Shown one piece after another: positions 26,380 through 35,134 of a stretch of 41,805 nucleotides of DNA. The notes below the pieces were generated by a model. The model saw only the letters and a list, made by a program, of their open reading frames with translations, made no database searches and had not been told where the DNA came from. How positions within the stretch are numbered: the stretch's first letter is position 1; each line of letters begins with the position of its first letter. The position numbers and the translations under genes were made by a program. Source of the stretch: an uncultured Microscilla sp. (GTDB lineage Bacteria > Bacteroidota > Bacteroidia > Cytophagales > Microscillaceae). Location of the stretch: the NCBI RefSeq assembly GCF_947493425.1, contig NZ_CANLRP010000061.1:1-41805 (forward strand). The letters are read 5' to 3'.

Positions 26380-26494
26380 ATCAGTAGTTGGCTTATGGGC
26401 GTACCTAAATTTAGTTTTCAAAAAAAGGCATTGAAAAATGATCATTTTTTTAGGTCATCTGTTAGGCTTCATACCAAAATATTATTAACTTTTA

Positions 26495-26532
26495 GCAAGG
26501 CATTTTTGTCCATTGCTTCATCAATGCCTTGC
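26495..26532 (+). promoter_or_regulatory. Leader hairpin of the VCBS gene
   Basis: GCAAGGCAT (26495-26503) pairs perfectly with ATGCCTTGC (26524-26532) around a 20-nt loop, about 35 bases before the chosen ATG. Function unknown. There is no T run after it, so it is not an intrinsic terminator. Confidence 0.4.
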
Positions 26533-26566
26533 CTCTCTTCGTCAAATATTCAACTCAATACAAAAT

Positions 26567-28060
26567 ATGACAACCATGCAATACTTACGAACTTTCACCT
26601 TTTTTTCCTTATTTTTAATGTGTACCTGGGGGGTTCAAGCCCAATTTAAAGAGGTTAAAACCGGAATGGTTAACCTCAAGTATAGTTCGGTAGCCTGGGG
26701 CGACCAGGACAACGATGGCGACTTGGATGTGTTTATGATGGGGTGGGACGGTAAAAAACGGGTTACCCGCATTTATAACAATAACAATGGACAGTTTGAA
26801 GACATTGAAGCAAGTTTGCCAGGGGTAAATAGTGTAGCATCGAACAACCTTGCCTGGACTGACCTGGACAATGACAATGACCTGGATTTGGTGCTTACCG
26901 GGCAAAATGGAGAAAGTCGCATTGCCAAAATATACTATAATGAGGGCAGTAATTACTTCAAAGAGAGTCCTCAAAAACTGGATGGAGTATACGCCAGTAC
27001 GGTGGTTTGGGGCGACTATGACAACGATGGTGACCTGGATTTGCTCATGGCAGGCAATACTAAAAGTGGTGGCAGAAAAACTCAAATTTTTAGAAATGAC
27101 AAGGGCAAGCTAGTAAAAATAAAGACAAACTTAATAGGCATCTCACGCGGAACGGCTGCCTGGGGTGACTATGATAACGATGGCGACCTCGATATTTTGG
27201 TATCGGGCAGGTACCACCCTACCAAAAAACTGGCGAAATGTCTTATCTACCGTAATGACAATGGCCAGTTTACCGACATTAACGCCAACATTACCGGGCT
27301 TTTGCGGGGGGCGGCTGCTTGGGGCGATTATGACAATGACGGGGATTTGGATTTGTTGATGTGTGGACTGACTGATCAAGGCAAAAGATTGACCAAGTTA
27401 TATAAAAATAATAAAGGTAAGTTTATGGCAATCAATACCAATTTGATCCAGGTATCGCGCAGCTCGCTTGCCTGGGGTGACTATGACAACGATGGTGACC
27501 TCGATATTTTGATTACAGGAATGGACAATCAGGGCAAGCGACGCTCTAAAATTTACCAAAATAACCAAGGTAGTTTCAAAGACATCAATGCTCCGCTTAT
27601 AGGTTTGTCGGCTGGATCGGCTGCCTGGGGCGACTATGACAATGATGGTGACTTGGATATTTTGATTACGGGCGAAGATCAGAGTTTTAACCAACATACC
27701 AAAATTTATCAAAACAACCTTAACAAAGGCAAAGATGTAAAGATGCACCCTCCGTCGAACTTAAACGCTGAGGTAAAAGGCAAAGATGTAGTATTGAAAT
27801 GGGCAAAGATAAAAGATCTCAAGGGCATTACTTATAATATAAGAATTGGCACTGCTCCGGGCAAAAACGACCAGCTTTCGCCCATGGCAGACGCCCAGAG
27901 TGGCTTTAGGCTGGTGGTAGAAAACGGCAACGCGCACCATCACGACAATTGGCGAATAAAAAACCTACCTCCGGGCAAGTATTACTGGAGTGTACAAACC
28001 ATCAATGGGGCTTTTCAAAGCTCTAAGTTTTCGGAAGAGAAGTCTTTTGAGGTACAGTAA
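26567..28060 (+). CDS. Secreted VCBS/FG-GAP repeat protein with C-terminal FN3-like domain (497 aa)
   Basis: A signal peptide ends at WGVQAQ. Seven repeats of about 54 residues follow, each with WGDYDNDGDLDILITG or a close variant. This is the D-x-D-x-D-G calcium loop of VCBS/FG-GAP repeats, and seven units fit a seven-bladed beta-propeller. The last 110 residues (PPSNLNAEV ... PGKYYWSVQTIN) look like an FN3-type domain. The repeats are also alike at DNA level, roughly every 155-160 bases, which suggests recent internal duplication. No T9SS sorting domain is visible at the C terminus (KSFEVQ), so it is probably periplasmic or released by another route. The upstream extension to 26513 is probably not translated; Met at 26576 is another possible start. 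Confidence 0.92.
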   Translation: MTTMQYLRTFTFFSLFLMCTWGVQAQFKEVKTGMVNLKYSSVAWGDQDNDGDLDVFMMGWDGKKRVTRIYNNNNGQFEDIEASLPGVNSVASNNLAWTDLDNDNDLDLVLTGQNGESRIAKIYYNEGSNYFKESPQKLDGVYASTVVWGDYDNDGDLDLLMAGNTKSGGRKTQIFRNDKGKLVKIKTNLIGISRGTAAWGDYDNDGDLDILVSGRYHPTKKLAKCLIYRNDNGQFTDINANITGLLRGAAAWGDYDNDGDLDLLMCGLTDQGKRLTKLYKNNKGKFMAINTNLIQVSRSSLAWGDYDNDGDLDILITGMDNQGKRRSKIYQNNQGSFKDINAPLIGLSAGSAAWGDYDNDGDLDILITGEDQSFNQHTKIYQNNLNKGKDVKMHPPSNLNAEVKGKDVVLKWAKIKDLKGITYNIRIGTAPGKNDQLSPMADAQSGFRLVVENGNAHHHDNWRIKNLPPGKYYWSVQTINGAFQSSKFSEEKSFEVQ

Positions 28061-28083
28061 AGTACCCTAAATGTGCTTTTCAC

Positions 28084-28120
28084 CAAAAAAACCTCTACCT
28101 AATCCCAGGCAGAGGTTTTT
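28084..28120. terminator. Bidirectional terminator between VCBS and Hsp20-like genes
   Basis: AACCTCTACCT (28090-28100) pairs with AGGCAGAGGTT (28107-28117), one mismatch. An A run lies on the left and a T run on the right, so it can serve both convergent genes. Confidence 0.85.
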
Positions 28121-28165
28121 ATTTTGTACGAACATTAAAAGCGATATAACTAAAAACTAAGATTC

Positions 28166-28579
28166 TCAAATCTGACGAATGTTAATTCTCTTGATTTTGC
28201 TTGACTTGTGCTCTTCGTAAAAGGGAGCAAAAATCTGTAACTCTCCGTTTTCAAACACTGCCTCGATAGCCTCTACATTTACCCCAGAACTAATAGGCAA
28301 TACCTGGAAAAAAGGGGTAATGATGTCTTCGCTTGAAGCGTCTTCTGCCAGTGTAGTGTAAATCATCAACTGGTCACGGTTTATTTCAATATTGTAGGCT
28401 TCAATAGGCACGGTTGGCGCCTTTATTTTTACTGTGTAGCCATCTTCAGACTGTATAATTTTCATTTGAGTAGCCACAATTCCTCCGGCTACAGTGTTCA
28501 ATGCACGCACATCTTGCGCTATGCTTTTCAAAAGACCTTTTTCTATGGTTACTTTATTGGTTTGCATATTATCTTCCAT
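28166..28579 (-). CDS. Hsp20/alpha-crystallin-like small protein (137 aa)
   Basis: Divergent member of the Hsp20/p23 beta-sandwich group. After a variable N-terminal 40 residues come GYTVKIKAPTVP and INRDQLMIYT, then the segment PFFQVLPISSGVNVEAIEAVFENGELQIFAPF. The last corresponds to the 'F.LP..V....I.A.xxNGxLxIxxPK' end of the alpha-crystallin domain. The usual I-x-I C-terminal tail is RINIRQI, which may supply it. It probably acts as a holdase-type chaperone in the cytoplasm. The ATG at 28579 (MEDNMQ) is preferred over the open frame to 28774, whose first 65 residues overlap the upstream terminator and look non-coding. Identity as a stress protein is inferred. Confidence 0.75.
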   Translation of the reverse strand: MEDNMQTNKVTIEKGLLKSIAQDVRALNTVAGGIVATQMKIIQSEDGYTVKIKAPTVPIEAYNIEINRDQLMIYTTLAEDASSEDIITPFFQVLPISSGVNVEAIEAVFENGELQIFAPFYEEHKSSKIKRINIRQI

Positions 28580-28631
28580 TTTGTTCTTTGGTTTAGTGTT
28601 GGGGAATATTGTTGATTTTAAAGAGGGATTT

Positions 28632-28647
28632 ATCAAAGGCTGTACCA
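28632..28647 (-). promoter_or_regulatory. Possible sigma-54-like promoter for the Hsp20-like gene
   Basis: On the minus strand TGGTACAGCCTTTGAT resembles TGGYACR-N4-TTGCW, with GG and GA spaced as in -24/-12 elements. GC is replaced by GA at -12. It lies 53 bases before the ATG. One weak match only. Confidence 0.22.
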
Positions 28648-28746
28648 GTGCCCAAAACCAACAGAATGCCGCTGATTTGCAAGGATTTACAGCCACAATG
28701 TCACACTTACATCGTAAACACACAACAATGGCTGACTTTATGACAC

Positions 28747-28772
28747 AAAAAAGCCCGACAATCATGTCAGGC
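28747..28772 (-). terminator. Terminator of the TPR gene
   Basis: On the minus strand GCCTGACA (28772-28765) pairs with TGTCGGGC (28760-28753), 8 bp with one T-G pair and loop TGAT, then six T. It lies about 60 bases past the TPR stop. Confidence 0.85.
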
Positions 28773-28832
28773 AATTACCATACATAGTAAAAGGTAAAAA
28801 GGCTGTGTTGAACATTTGCCCTTAATACGGGT

Positions 28833-30143
28833 TTAGCGTAGCATAAGTTTTACTTTTCCACCAATCCAGCAACCCACCGAAATCAACTGTCCTTTTTGCA
28901 TCCCATAAGTATGTGCATCTACTATGTCGGGGCACTGTACCTTGGCTTTAGCCATTTTGGTGGCATTGCCTGCTTTTTGGTACATTTCATAAGCTGCTAT
29001 GTATACTACACGGTTCAGCACGGGGTTTTTATTGGTGCAAATTTGCCCACTGTTGTAATACATATCGCCGATAAGGTTATATGCTTTTGAGGCAAGTTTG
29101 GCATCAGCTGCTGCTGCTTTCAAGGCAAAGTTTCGGGCACTTGTCTTATTTCCTGCGCTTCTTTTTGCCTTGGCAATGGCATAATACGCGCTTGCTTTTT
29201 CTTTGCTGGTTTTGGCGAAGTCAGGCAATTGGTTTATCAACTCCTCTACCTTAGCATAATTTTTTTGTTTTTTATAGATACTGATTACCAGCAATGCCCC
29301 CTCATAAGTAGGAGTTGCTTTAAATAATTTCTCGCTCATAATAGCAAAGGTAGAGTCTTGACCACAAGGTGCCGAAGGGTTGGTTTTCCTTATTTCGATC
29401 AACAAGCGCATAATCTCTTTGATCGTTTCAATATCGTTAGGGTTTTTGTGATAATTGGGCATATAATATAAATTAACAAACTCACAGGAAAGCATGGGTT
29501 TACCTTCTTTGCTTTTCGATCTAATTATCTTTTTGAAAGTATCATCTACATAGTTTTTTACCTCAGTCCAGTGTTGGGGGTACTTGGGCATATTGGCATT
29601 GATAATACTGGTGAGCTTATCATAAGCATCTACCACTTCTTTACCCGTAATATTTCCCTTTCGGTATTGCTGCGAAATCATATACATATAGTTTGACACA
29701 CTGCGGTAGTAGGTATTATTGCCATTGAGAGCTATAATTTTGGTATACAGCTTAAACAAATCATTGACTTTGTCGGGGCGACTTCCCCAATAAAAAAAGG
29801 CATAATGTCCTTTTTGGTTCATTACCTTTGCCTCTTCGCCAAAATGTTTTACGCGCATATCATAAATCGCCAGGGCTTTGTCCTGATATTTGGCTTTCTG
29901 CTGTGCGTCAGAAGTTTCCTTTACCAAATTATGGTATAGGTTATAACCTTTGATATAGATGTTTTTATGAAAGTCAGGTTTATTTTTCAAGAACCAATTC
30001 AACGGTGGGATGGCTTTTTCATACTGCTTTGCCTTGTATAAATCGTCAAGCATTACATATTTTTCTTTTTCTTGCGGAGTTTGGGCAAAGACCAAGACGG
30101 GTATAAACAACAGTAACCAAAAGGCCTGAGAAACATATTTCAT
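28833..30143 (-). CDS. Secreted TPR-type repeat protein (436 aa)
   Basis: A signal peptide (MKYVSQAFWLLLFIPVLVFAQ) is followed by an all-helical protein with tetratricopeptide-like pairs. Examples are LDDLYKAKQYEKAIPPLNWFLKN near the N terminus, VISIYKKQKNYAKVEELINQLP in the middle, and two more units that include AIAKAKRSAGNKTSARNFALKAA. The C terminus ends KVKLMLR. Likely periplasmic, or outer-membrane-associated facing the periplasm, with a scaffolding role; no partner is indicated. The ATG at 30143 gives a standard signal peptide; Met at 30146 or the frame opening at 30173 are alternatives. Two cysteines in the last third (GQICTNKNP, VQCPD) and one near the end may form disulfides. A terminator lies at 28747. 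Confidence 0.85.
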   Translation of the reverse strand: MKYVSQAFWLLLFIPVLVFAQTPQEKEKYVMLDDLYKAKQYEKAIPPLNWFLKNKPDFHKNIYIKGYNLYHNLVKETSDAQQKAKYQDKALAIYDMRVKHFGEEAKVMNQKGHYAFFYWGSRPDKVNDLFKLYTKIIALNGNNTYYRSVSNYMYMISQQYRKGNITGKEVVDAYDKLTSIINANMPKYPQHWTEVKNYVDDTFKKIIRSKSKEGKPMLSCEFVNLYYMPNYHKNPNDIETIKEIMRLLIEIRKTNPSAPCGQDSTFAIMSEKLFKATPTYEGALLVISIYKKQKNYAKVEELINQLPDFAKTSKEKASAYYAIAKAKRSAGNKTSARNFALKAAAADAKLASKAYNLIGDMYYNSGQICTNKNPVLNRVVYIAAYEMYQKAGNATKMAKAKVQCPDIVDAHTYGMQKGQLISVGCWIGGKVKLMLR

Positions 30144-31032
30144 CATTATTACAACAAACATTAGTATAAACATTGGACATAAGTACTTTTGCCAGAATAA
30201 TCAACCAAAACAAAAGCTATAATTACAAGTATAGAAGGTTTAAAGATAAAAAACAACTATACTCTTAGTTTTTAAACTAAGACTTTAAGAGTTGGTCATT
30301 CATTACTTATAAAAAACACTGCATAGGCTCAAAAAAAATAAACTCTGGAAAGAACTCCTTTAAATGTCAAAAAATGCTTGGCTATCATACTATTTTAACC
30401 ACAAAAACAGCAAATTAAGTAATTAACCCTCATTAAAGAATCATATCAATTGACTAATTAAATTATCTTAACATAAAGTTTAAACAATTAGAATTTACAA
30501 ACATTATCTTCAACTAAAGATGCTAATTTATACCCTCTGACAAACAATTGACACAGCTTATAAAACCCACAAAAACACTTAAAAACAACTATAAAAACAA
30601 AATAAATTTTACTAAAACATTTTATATAGAATAATATTCTACAAACATTCATTTAATCAAAAAATTTCATTTTACATAAAAAAACAGCCTATCCTCGTTT
30701 CAATGTTACCAAAACATTTTAGAGTATTTTCCCTATTGTTTACTTATATTTTCTTATTATTTTCCTTTTTAAATCATTTAAATAAATGATAAAAAGATAC
30801 TTACAAGTAAAATATAATTTCTTAATTTTCTCATTGTACACTATAATATTTTCTCAAAATTTCCTTTTAAAAATATTGTTCACCTCTAGTGACTTGCAAA
30901 AATTTAAACAATGTGCTTTGTATACTTTTTGTTTACCTGCCTTTTTTGGACTTATACCATATCAAATGGTAACATTGCATCGAGTTATTTGACTCAAACA
31001 CCAATTATCTTACACAATTATTTAAAAAAATT
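30144..31032. other. Extremely A+T-rich intergenic region
   Basis: Nearly 900 bp between divergent genes with no supported gene. A 68-codon frame (30786-30992) is hydrophobic and of low-complexity composition, as random A+T-rich DNA gives. A perfect palindrome CTTAGTTT-TT-AAACTAAG (30264-30281) could be an operator for the TPR gene. No clean TAnnTTTG promoter is seen for the protease gene. Confidence 0.5.
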
Positions 31033-31884
31033 ATGAAGAAATTAAATCTATTACACAGCCTATTTTTAATGTTACTTGCTGCCTTTACCTTTTCGTGTAA
31101 ACAACAAGAGACTACCCCTAACCAAAGCCAAAAGAAAGGCTTGAGCCAAGAGGTAGTAGACAAGTTTGCCAGTCTGGGATTTGACGCCCGTGACGGATCA
31201 TACGGCCAGATAACCAACCCGTTGACAGGGAAAACTCAAACCGGGTATACCCTCGAAAAAGATGTGTTTATTTCAGAAGATCAGCTAAAAAGTATGCTTG
31301 CCAGCCCCAAAACAAAAGGCCCTAAGGGTGAGCAATACCGTACCTTTAACTTAGTAAATGCCCCTCGTACTATCCGTGTAATTGGTTACACTGGTGGTGG
31401 TGGATATGGTTTGGGTAACACTTTAAGAACAGCATTACAGCAAGCCATCCAACGATACAATGCAGCTGGCATTAGCTTACGTTATACTTTGGCTTTTGGT
31501 ACCAACTTCAATGCATACGACATTGTGGTTTATCAAGTGCCTAACAATCAGATAGGTGCTCAGGCTGGTTTCCCAAGCGGTGGGGCTCCTTACAAGTGGG
31601 TACAGATGAACTCTGGCGTAAACAACGCTGGTTTACAAACTGCACGTCACATTACAATGCACGAACTTGGACACTGCATCGGTTTCCGTCATACTGACTG
31701 GTTCAATCGCTCTATTAGCTGTGGACAAGGTGGAAGCGAAGGCCAAGGTTTCGATGGAGCCATCAACATTCCTGGTACTCCTACCAGCTACGATGCTCAG
31801 TCTATCATGTTGTCTTGTGGTGGTTTAGGTACTCCTGGCGAGTTTTCTTACTACGACAACGTGTCTTTAAACTACATGTACTAA
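31033..31884 (+). CDS. M57-like HExxH metalloprotease lipoprotein (283 aa)
   Basis: A signal peptide ends in FTFSC, giving lipidated Cys22. The zinc motif is HELGHCIGFRH (H210, E211, H214, H220), the metzincin-type HExxHxxGxxH. The segment around it (ARHITMHELGHCIGFRHTDW) resembles peptidase M57, the 'dual-action HEIGH' metallopeptidases. Upstream are GLSQEVVDKFASLGF and a region typical of the M57 prodomain (GYTLEKDVFIS). The C terminus has SIMLSCGGLGTPGEFS, matching the Met-turn (SIM). It probably acts at the cell surface or in the periplasm on proteins. It is monocistronic, with a terminator at 31964. Its G+C content is clearly higher than that of the flanking DNA, as for most genes here. 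Confidence 0.92.
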   Translation: MKKLNLLHSLFLMLLAAFTFSCKQQETTPNQSQKKGLSQEVVDKFASLGFDARDGSYGQITNPLTGKTQTGYTLEKDVFISEDQLKSMLASPKTKGPKGEQYRTFNLVNAPRTIRVIGYTGGGGYGLGNTLRTALQQAIQRYNAAGISLRYTLAFGTNFNAYDIVVYQVPNNQIGAQAGFPSGGAPYKWVQMNSGVNNAGLQTARHITMHELGHCIGFRHTDWFNRSISCGQGGSEGQGFDGAINIPGTPTSYDAQSIMLSCGGLGTPGEFSYYDNVSLNYMY

Positions 31885-31963
31885 TGTAGCAAAGTAAGAC
31901 CACAAGTGCTTACTTACAATATCTCATACTTTTATAATATTTGTAATATATAGTTAAGCTATG

Positions 31964-31995
31964 AAACCCTGGTGCTTATGTGTCAGGGTTTTTAT
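31964..31995 (+). terminator. Terminator of the M57 protease gene
   Basis: AAACCCTG (31964-31971) pairs with CAGGGTTT (31984-31991), 8 bp, 12-nt loop, followed by further T residues. Confidence 0.85.
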
Positions 31996-32401
31996 ATTTA
32001 CAAGGCACCATCATTTCCAAAACTTATCAAGAGCACATCATCAAGTAAACTTGCAACAGTAACTATAGGCATAAAAATAAATTAAGTACAATTATAAATC
32101 AACATAGTACCAAATAGTACTTGACAAAGGATTGACAAGGGAGGATTTAATCTTTTTTTGTTTGGATGTTTTTTTATATTTTCCTTACATTTACATCATA
32201 ATATTACATCAACATCAGAGTTGTTTGTATGATCAATAATAAAAGTAATCAAACTTATGAAAAATTTAATTTATTACATCCCCCTATTAATATCATTTCA
32301 TCAATAAACCATTTACTTCTCCTTATTCATTTTTAGCTATGCACTATATCCAGTAGTCAAACAATGAATCAACAGCAAATCTCCTTTCAAGAGGCTTAAT
32401 C

Positions 32402-32561
32402 AGGAATGGTACCACAATAAATACGCATTCTTAACCTCATCTTTTGAGGCTATACTTTGTTAAAAAATAGACGAATAGCGATGCTATTAGCCGATTTTTG
32501 GACTCGTATAGCAACAAAATATTTTAGCGTTACTATAGAAATTTATTTTTACACCATTCCT
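32402..32561. repeat. 160-bp MITE-like element with terminal inverted repeats
   Basis: AGGAATGGT (32402-32410) is exactly inverse to ACCATTCCT (32553-32561). After a 5-base mismatch at each end, AATAAAT and ATTTATT also pair. An internal hairpin AATAGC / GCTATT lies near 32475. No coding capacity. Confidence 0.5.
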
Positions 32562-32858
32562 TAGATTTGTTGCTACGCAAAAAGCAATACACTTGTACCT
32601 TATTTACTAAACTAAATGAGTACACTCTGTATCTGCTTGCGACAGCTTTATGTTTTCTCGGATCACTTACCAACAGTTTCTGAGTAGTTCCTGGGGCTTT
32701 GGGTGATGCCTTGTAGCATTTACCAAAGCATTACAGGAGAACTATGCCCTCTATTTTAGCATCTTTTTGATATTTATATTACATCAAAAAATAAGCATTT
32801 AGAGGTTATTTCAAACAATCATTTCCAACATTATCATTTTTTTCAAATAAGTGCAAAC

Positions 32859-32904
32859 TGCAGGTACTCATCCAGCCAAGTGTTGCTACACTTGAGCCCC
32901 TGCA
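32859..32904 (+). promoter_or_regulatory. Leader hairpin of the three-gene envelope operon
   Basis: TGCAGG (32859-32864) pairs with CCTGCA (32899-32904), and inside AAGTGT pairs with ACACTT around TGCT. A run of seven T follows a few bases later, right before the ATG at 32921. It could act as an attenuator. Confidence 0.4.
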
Positions 32905-32920
32905 CCATCATTTTTTTATT

Positions 32921-33652
32921 ATGTACATACTTAAAGTTAGTTTATTGAGTCTGACAATGGCACTCTGCCTGAGTGCCCAGGCACAAAAAATTCCCGACCA
33001 GACAAAGGTCAAAAAGTGGGCACCACTTACTCCAGTATCATTCAGCATGTTTTTTGGGGGTGGTCGCATGAACTTCCGAAAATTCGCTGCCAATAAAAAC
33101 AAAATCGGTCAAGATGGACAAGGGGTTGAGCTTTCGTTTGGCTTTCACATTTACGACCTATTCAACGTTTCATTGGGAGCAGGCAGAGTGTATGTTGACG
33201 AGTATGGAAGCTTTACCGAACTCATGAAACACAAAACAACCGGACAGCTCAAAACAGGCAAGTCAGACCTCCTCATTACTCAATTTAGGTGGAGCATTGG
33301 CACCCAAACTCCTTATTTGATACTGGTACCTCATAACAAAGCCTCAGACAAAATATCTATTGCTTTGTTGGCAAATACAGGCAATATATCCACCAACGGA
33401 ACAAGAGAAATAGACGAGTGCGAAGATTGCACAACACAAACGTTGGACTTTAACCCTAACCCCTTTTATGAACTGGGAACAAACCTGCGTTTTTTGGTTT
33501 TGGCACAAGGCAATAGTACTCAACGGCTACACTTGATATTTCGTTGGCGTAACTATTTTGGCAAAGCTAGTTTAGACCATGAACTGATATTTGGTCTGCG
33601 TTATTCGCTGGGGTATACTCCACCAACTAGTGTAATTGACCCAAATTTTTAA
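32921..33652 (+). CDS. Unknown secreted, probable outer-membrane beta-barrel protein (243 aa)
   Basis: The signal peptide ends CLSAQAQ. The mature part has alternating-residue strands (GVELSFGFHIYDLFNVSLGAG, LLITQFRWSIGTQTPYLILV, LHLIFRWRNYFGKASL) and ends near an aromatic strand (HELIFGLRYSLGY). That is consistent with a small 8-10 stranded outer-membrane barrel. A pair of cysteines in DECEDCTTQ may form a surface-loop disulfide. I do not recognise a family. It is the first gene of a tight operon: 12 bp separate it from the lipoprotein gene, which overlaps the third gene by 4 bp. A hairpin lies in its leader. Function unknown; probably works with its two neighbours. Confidence 0.82.
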   Translation: MYILKVSLLSLTMALCLSAQAQKIPDQTKVKKWAPLTPVSFSMFFGGGRMNFRKFAANKNKIGQDGQGVELSFGFHIYDLFNVSLGAGRVYVDEYGSFTELMKHKTTGQLKTGKSDLLITQFRWSIGTQTPYLILVPHNKASDKISIALLANTGNISTNGTREIDECEDCTTQTLDFNPNPFYELGTNLRFLVLAQGNSTQRLHLIFRWRNYFGKASLDHELIFGLRYSLGYTPPTSVIDPNF

Positions 33653-33664
33653 CTACTCAGCTTT

Positions 33665-34342
33665 ATGAAAAGGATATATTACCTGCTGGCCATCAGTGCT
33701 TTGTTGCTACTAAATGGCTGTGCACTTAAAGTGAAAATCAAGAAAGAGTTTTACGCTAATAAAACCAAGGTAGGCATTGTCTACATTATAGACGATATAC
33801 AATTGGGGCGAATGGGAGCACAGGATGTACTAGACCTGGCGCTTACTCAAGGTAACAAATATTTGGAACCTTTGGCAATTGTAGACAAAAAAATGGATGT
33901 ATTGCATACTATCAAAACATTTTACCCTCAGGTTTTAAACGAAAGAGGCAAGCAATATGTAACACTTGACTACACGCTTCGCCCTGATAAACTTGCGCTA
34001 TATAAAACCAAGAAAGTAAAAGGAAAAAAACACTACAAGTATGATTTGCGATTTCTGAAAGCTCAGTTGCAAGTAGACGAACTGTTGATTGTAAGGGTAG
34101 CGTATGGGCTTCTGATAAACTACAGTGGGTTTATTACGTTTTCGCGATTTGGCTATTGCCGCATCGGATCAGAGATAGTCAATTTACATGACAATACACT
34201 GATGTACCAGGGTGAGTCATATAAACACAAACAAATAAAAGGCAAGTGGCGTACTCCACCCGAATATCTCAATATACGCACTGCTATAAAAACAGCCATT
34301 CATAAAGTTTTATTAAACGAAAAAAAGAGATTTAACCAATGA
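33665..34342 (+). CDS. Unknown lipoprotein (225 aa)
   Basis: The signal peptide with lipobox LLNGC gives lipidated Cys19. The mature protein is rich in Lys and Tyr, and its N-terminal half reads ALKVKIKKEFYANKTKVGIVYIIDDI. A later segment (ELLIVRVAYGLLINYSGFITFSRFGYCRI) is strand-like, and the C terminus is a basic helix (TAIKTAIHKVLLNEKKRFNQ). It resembles lipoproteins that pair with outer-membrane barrels only in general layout; no family is recognised. It is the second gene of the operon, with 12 bp before it. Its TGA stop overlaps the ATG of the next gene (ATGA, 34339-34342), so translation is coupled. Confidence 0.82.
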   Translation: MKRIYYLLAISALLLLNGCALKVKIKKEFYANKTKVGIVYIIDDIQLGRMGAQDVLDLALTQGNKYLEPLAIVDKKMDVLHTIKTFYPQVLNERGKQYVTLDYTLRPDKLALYKTKKVKGKKHYKYDLRFLKAQLQVDELLIVRVAYGLLINYSGFITFSRFGYCRIGSEIVNLHDNTLMYQGESYKHKQIKGKWRTPPEYLNIRTAIKTAIHKVLLNEKKRFNQ

Positions 34343-34824
34343 AAAAGATCATATTAGTTTTGACCATCAGTTTATTGAGCTTGTATACATTTGCTCAAAC
34401 AACACCCACTACTCCTGCATCTACCGATTCTGTTACTTTCAAGAGAGGTTATTTTTTGCAGAATGGCAAAAAGTTGAATAGAATAAAAATCACGGGTATA
34501 ATGATGAATACCCCTGAAGCATACAAACACCTTAAGGCTTCTTTTGCAGATGCAAACGTGGCTACTTTTTTTGCTACTTTGGGCGGAGGTCTGATAGGCT
34601 GGCCATTGGGTACTGCGCTTGCTGGAGGCAAACCATTGTGGGCACTTGCTGGTGTAGGTGTAGGGATGGCACTTATAAGCATTCCAATATATGCCAGTGC
34701 TAACAAAAAAGCGGCTCAGGCTGCCAAAATTTATAACCAAAGACTGGGTACCAACCAAATAACAGGAATGAGGTTACGCCTACATTTTTCGGGCAATGGT
34801 ATAGGGCTCAGGCTTAAGTTCTAA
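34339..34824 (+). CDS. Unknown secreted protein with glycine-rich hydrophobic segment (161 aa)
   Basis: The signal peptide ends LYTFAQ. After a Thr/Pro stretch comes a polar region (FKRGYFLQNGKKLNRIKI). Two glycine-rich hydrophobic segments follow (about 77-92, FFATLGGGLIGWPLGTA; about 99-118, LWALAGVGVGMALISIPIY), which look like a helical hairpin in a membrane or an oligomer core. The C terminus has two short strands ending GLRLKF, the aromatic end typical of outer-membrane insertion signals. I do not recognise a family. It is the last gene of the operon, coupled by a 4-bp overlap to the lipoprotein, and followed at once by a strong terminator. Confidence 0.8.
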   Translation: MKKIILVLTISLLSLYTFAQTTPTTPASTDSVTFKRGYFLQNGKKLNRIKITGIMMNTPEAYKHLKASFADANVATFFATLGGGLIGWPLGTALAGGKPLWALAGVGVGMALISIPIYASANKKAAQAAKIYNQRLGTNQITGMRLRLHFSGNGIGLRLKF

Positions 34825-34831
34825 AACCAAT

Positions 34832-34875
34832 AAAGGCAAGCAACTGAATGGCTGGACAGTTTGCTTGCCTTTTAT
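34832..34875 (+). terminator. Terminator of the three-gene envelope operon
   Basis: AAAGGCAAGCAA (34832-34843) pairs perfectly with TTGCTTGCCTTT (34861-34872), extended by CTG / CAG, then TTATT. It can also end minus-strand transcription. Confidence 0.88.
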
Positions 34876-34992
34876 TTATTTATCGATATACACCTCTCCC
34901 CCATCAATAATTTTCTGCACTTGCATCATCACTTCAAAAAACACCTCCGCCTCACCTGCTCTGAGCTTGTCCTTGGAGGGCAGTGTCTCCAC
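34876..34992 (-). pseudogene. Possible 3' remnant of a decayed gene
   Basis: A 38-codon minus-strand frame from GTG at 34992 ends with TAA at 34876, directly before a terminator usable on that strand. Its product (KLRAGEAEVFFEVMMQVQ, then KIIDGGEVYIDK) looks protein-like and unlike the noise around it. Upstream the same strand reads protein-like only in other frames with stops between. I suspect a frameshifted or truncated gene; no family is recognised. The rest of 34993-35134 has nothing else I can support. Confidence 0.25.
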
Positions 34993-35134
34993 GCCCGATC
35001 GAAACCTTGTGCTTTGCAAGCTTCAGAGGGGTTTGTCGCTTTTTATAAGAAAGCCCCAGACGAATATGCGATGCATTGGGGCAACTTGTTGTAATAAGCT
35101 CGACGTAGTTAAACGCGGCAAAAATACCCTATAA

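Larger units (their letters stand above)
31996..32920. other. Long intergenic region with miniature element and leader hairpin
   Basis: About 920 bp with no supported gene. It contains the inverted-repeat element at 32402-32561 and the hairpin at 32859-32904 just before the next operon. The rest is A+T-rich. Confidence 0.5.

Noticed and set aside
26694..27670. Regular repeats about every 155-160 bases, CRISPR-like at first sight
   Set aside because: They are in-frame VCBS codon repeats inside a long coding sequence, with no spacers and no cas genes.
30786..30992. 68-codon hydrophobic frame upstream of the M57 protease
   Set aside because: Phe/Leu/Ile-rich product is what very A+T-rich non-coding DNA encodes; no supporting signals.
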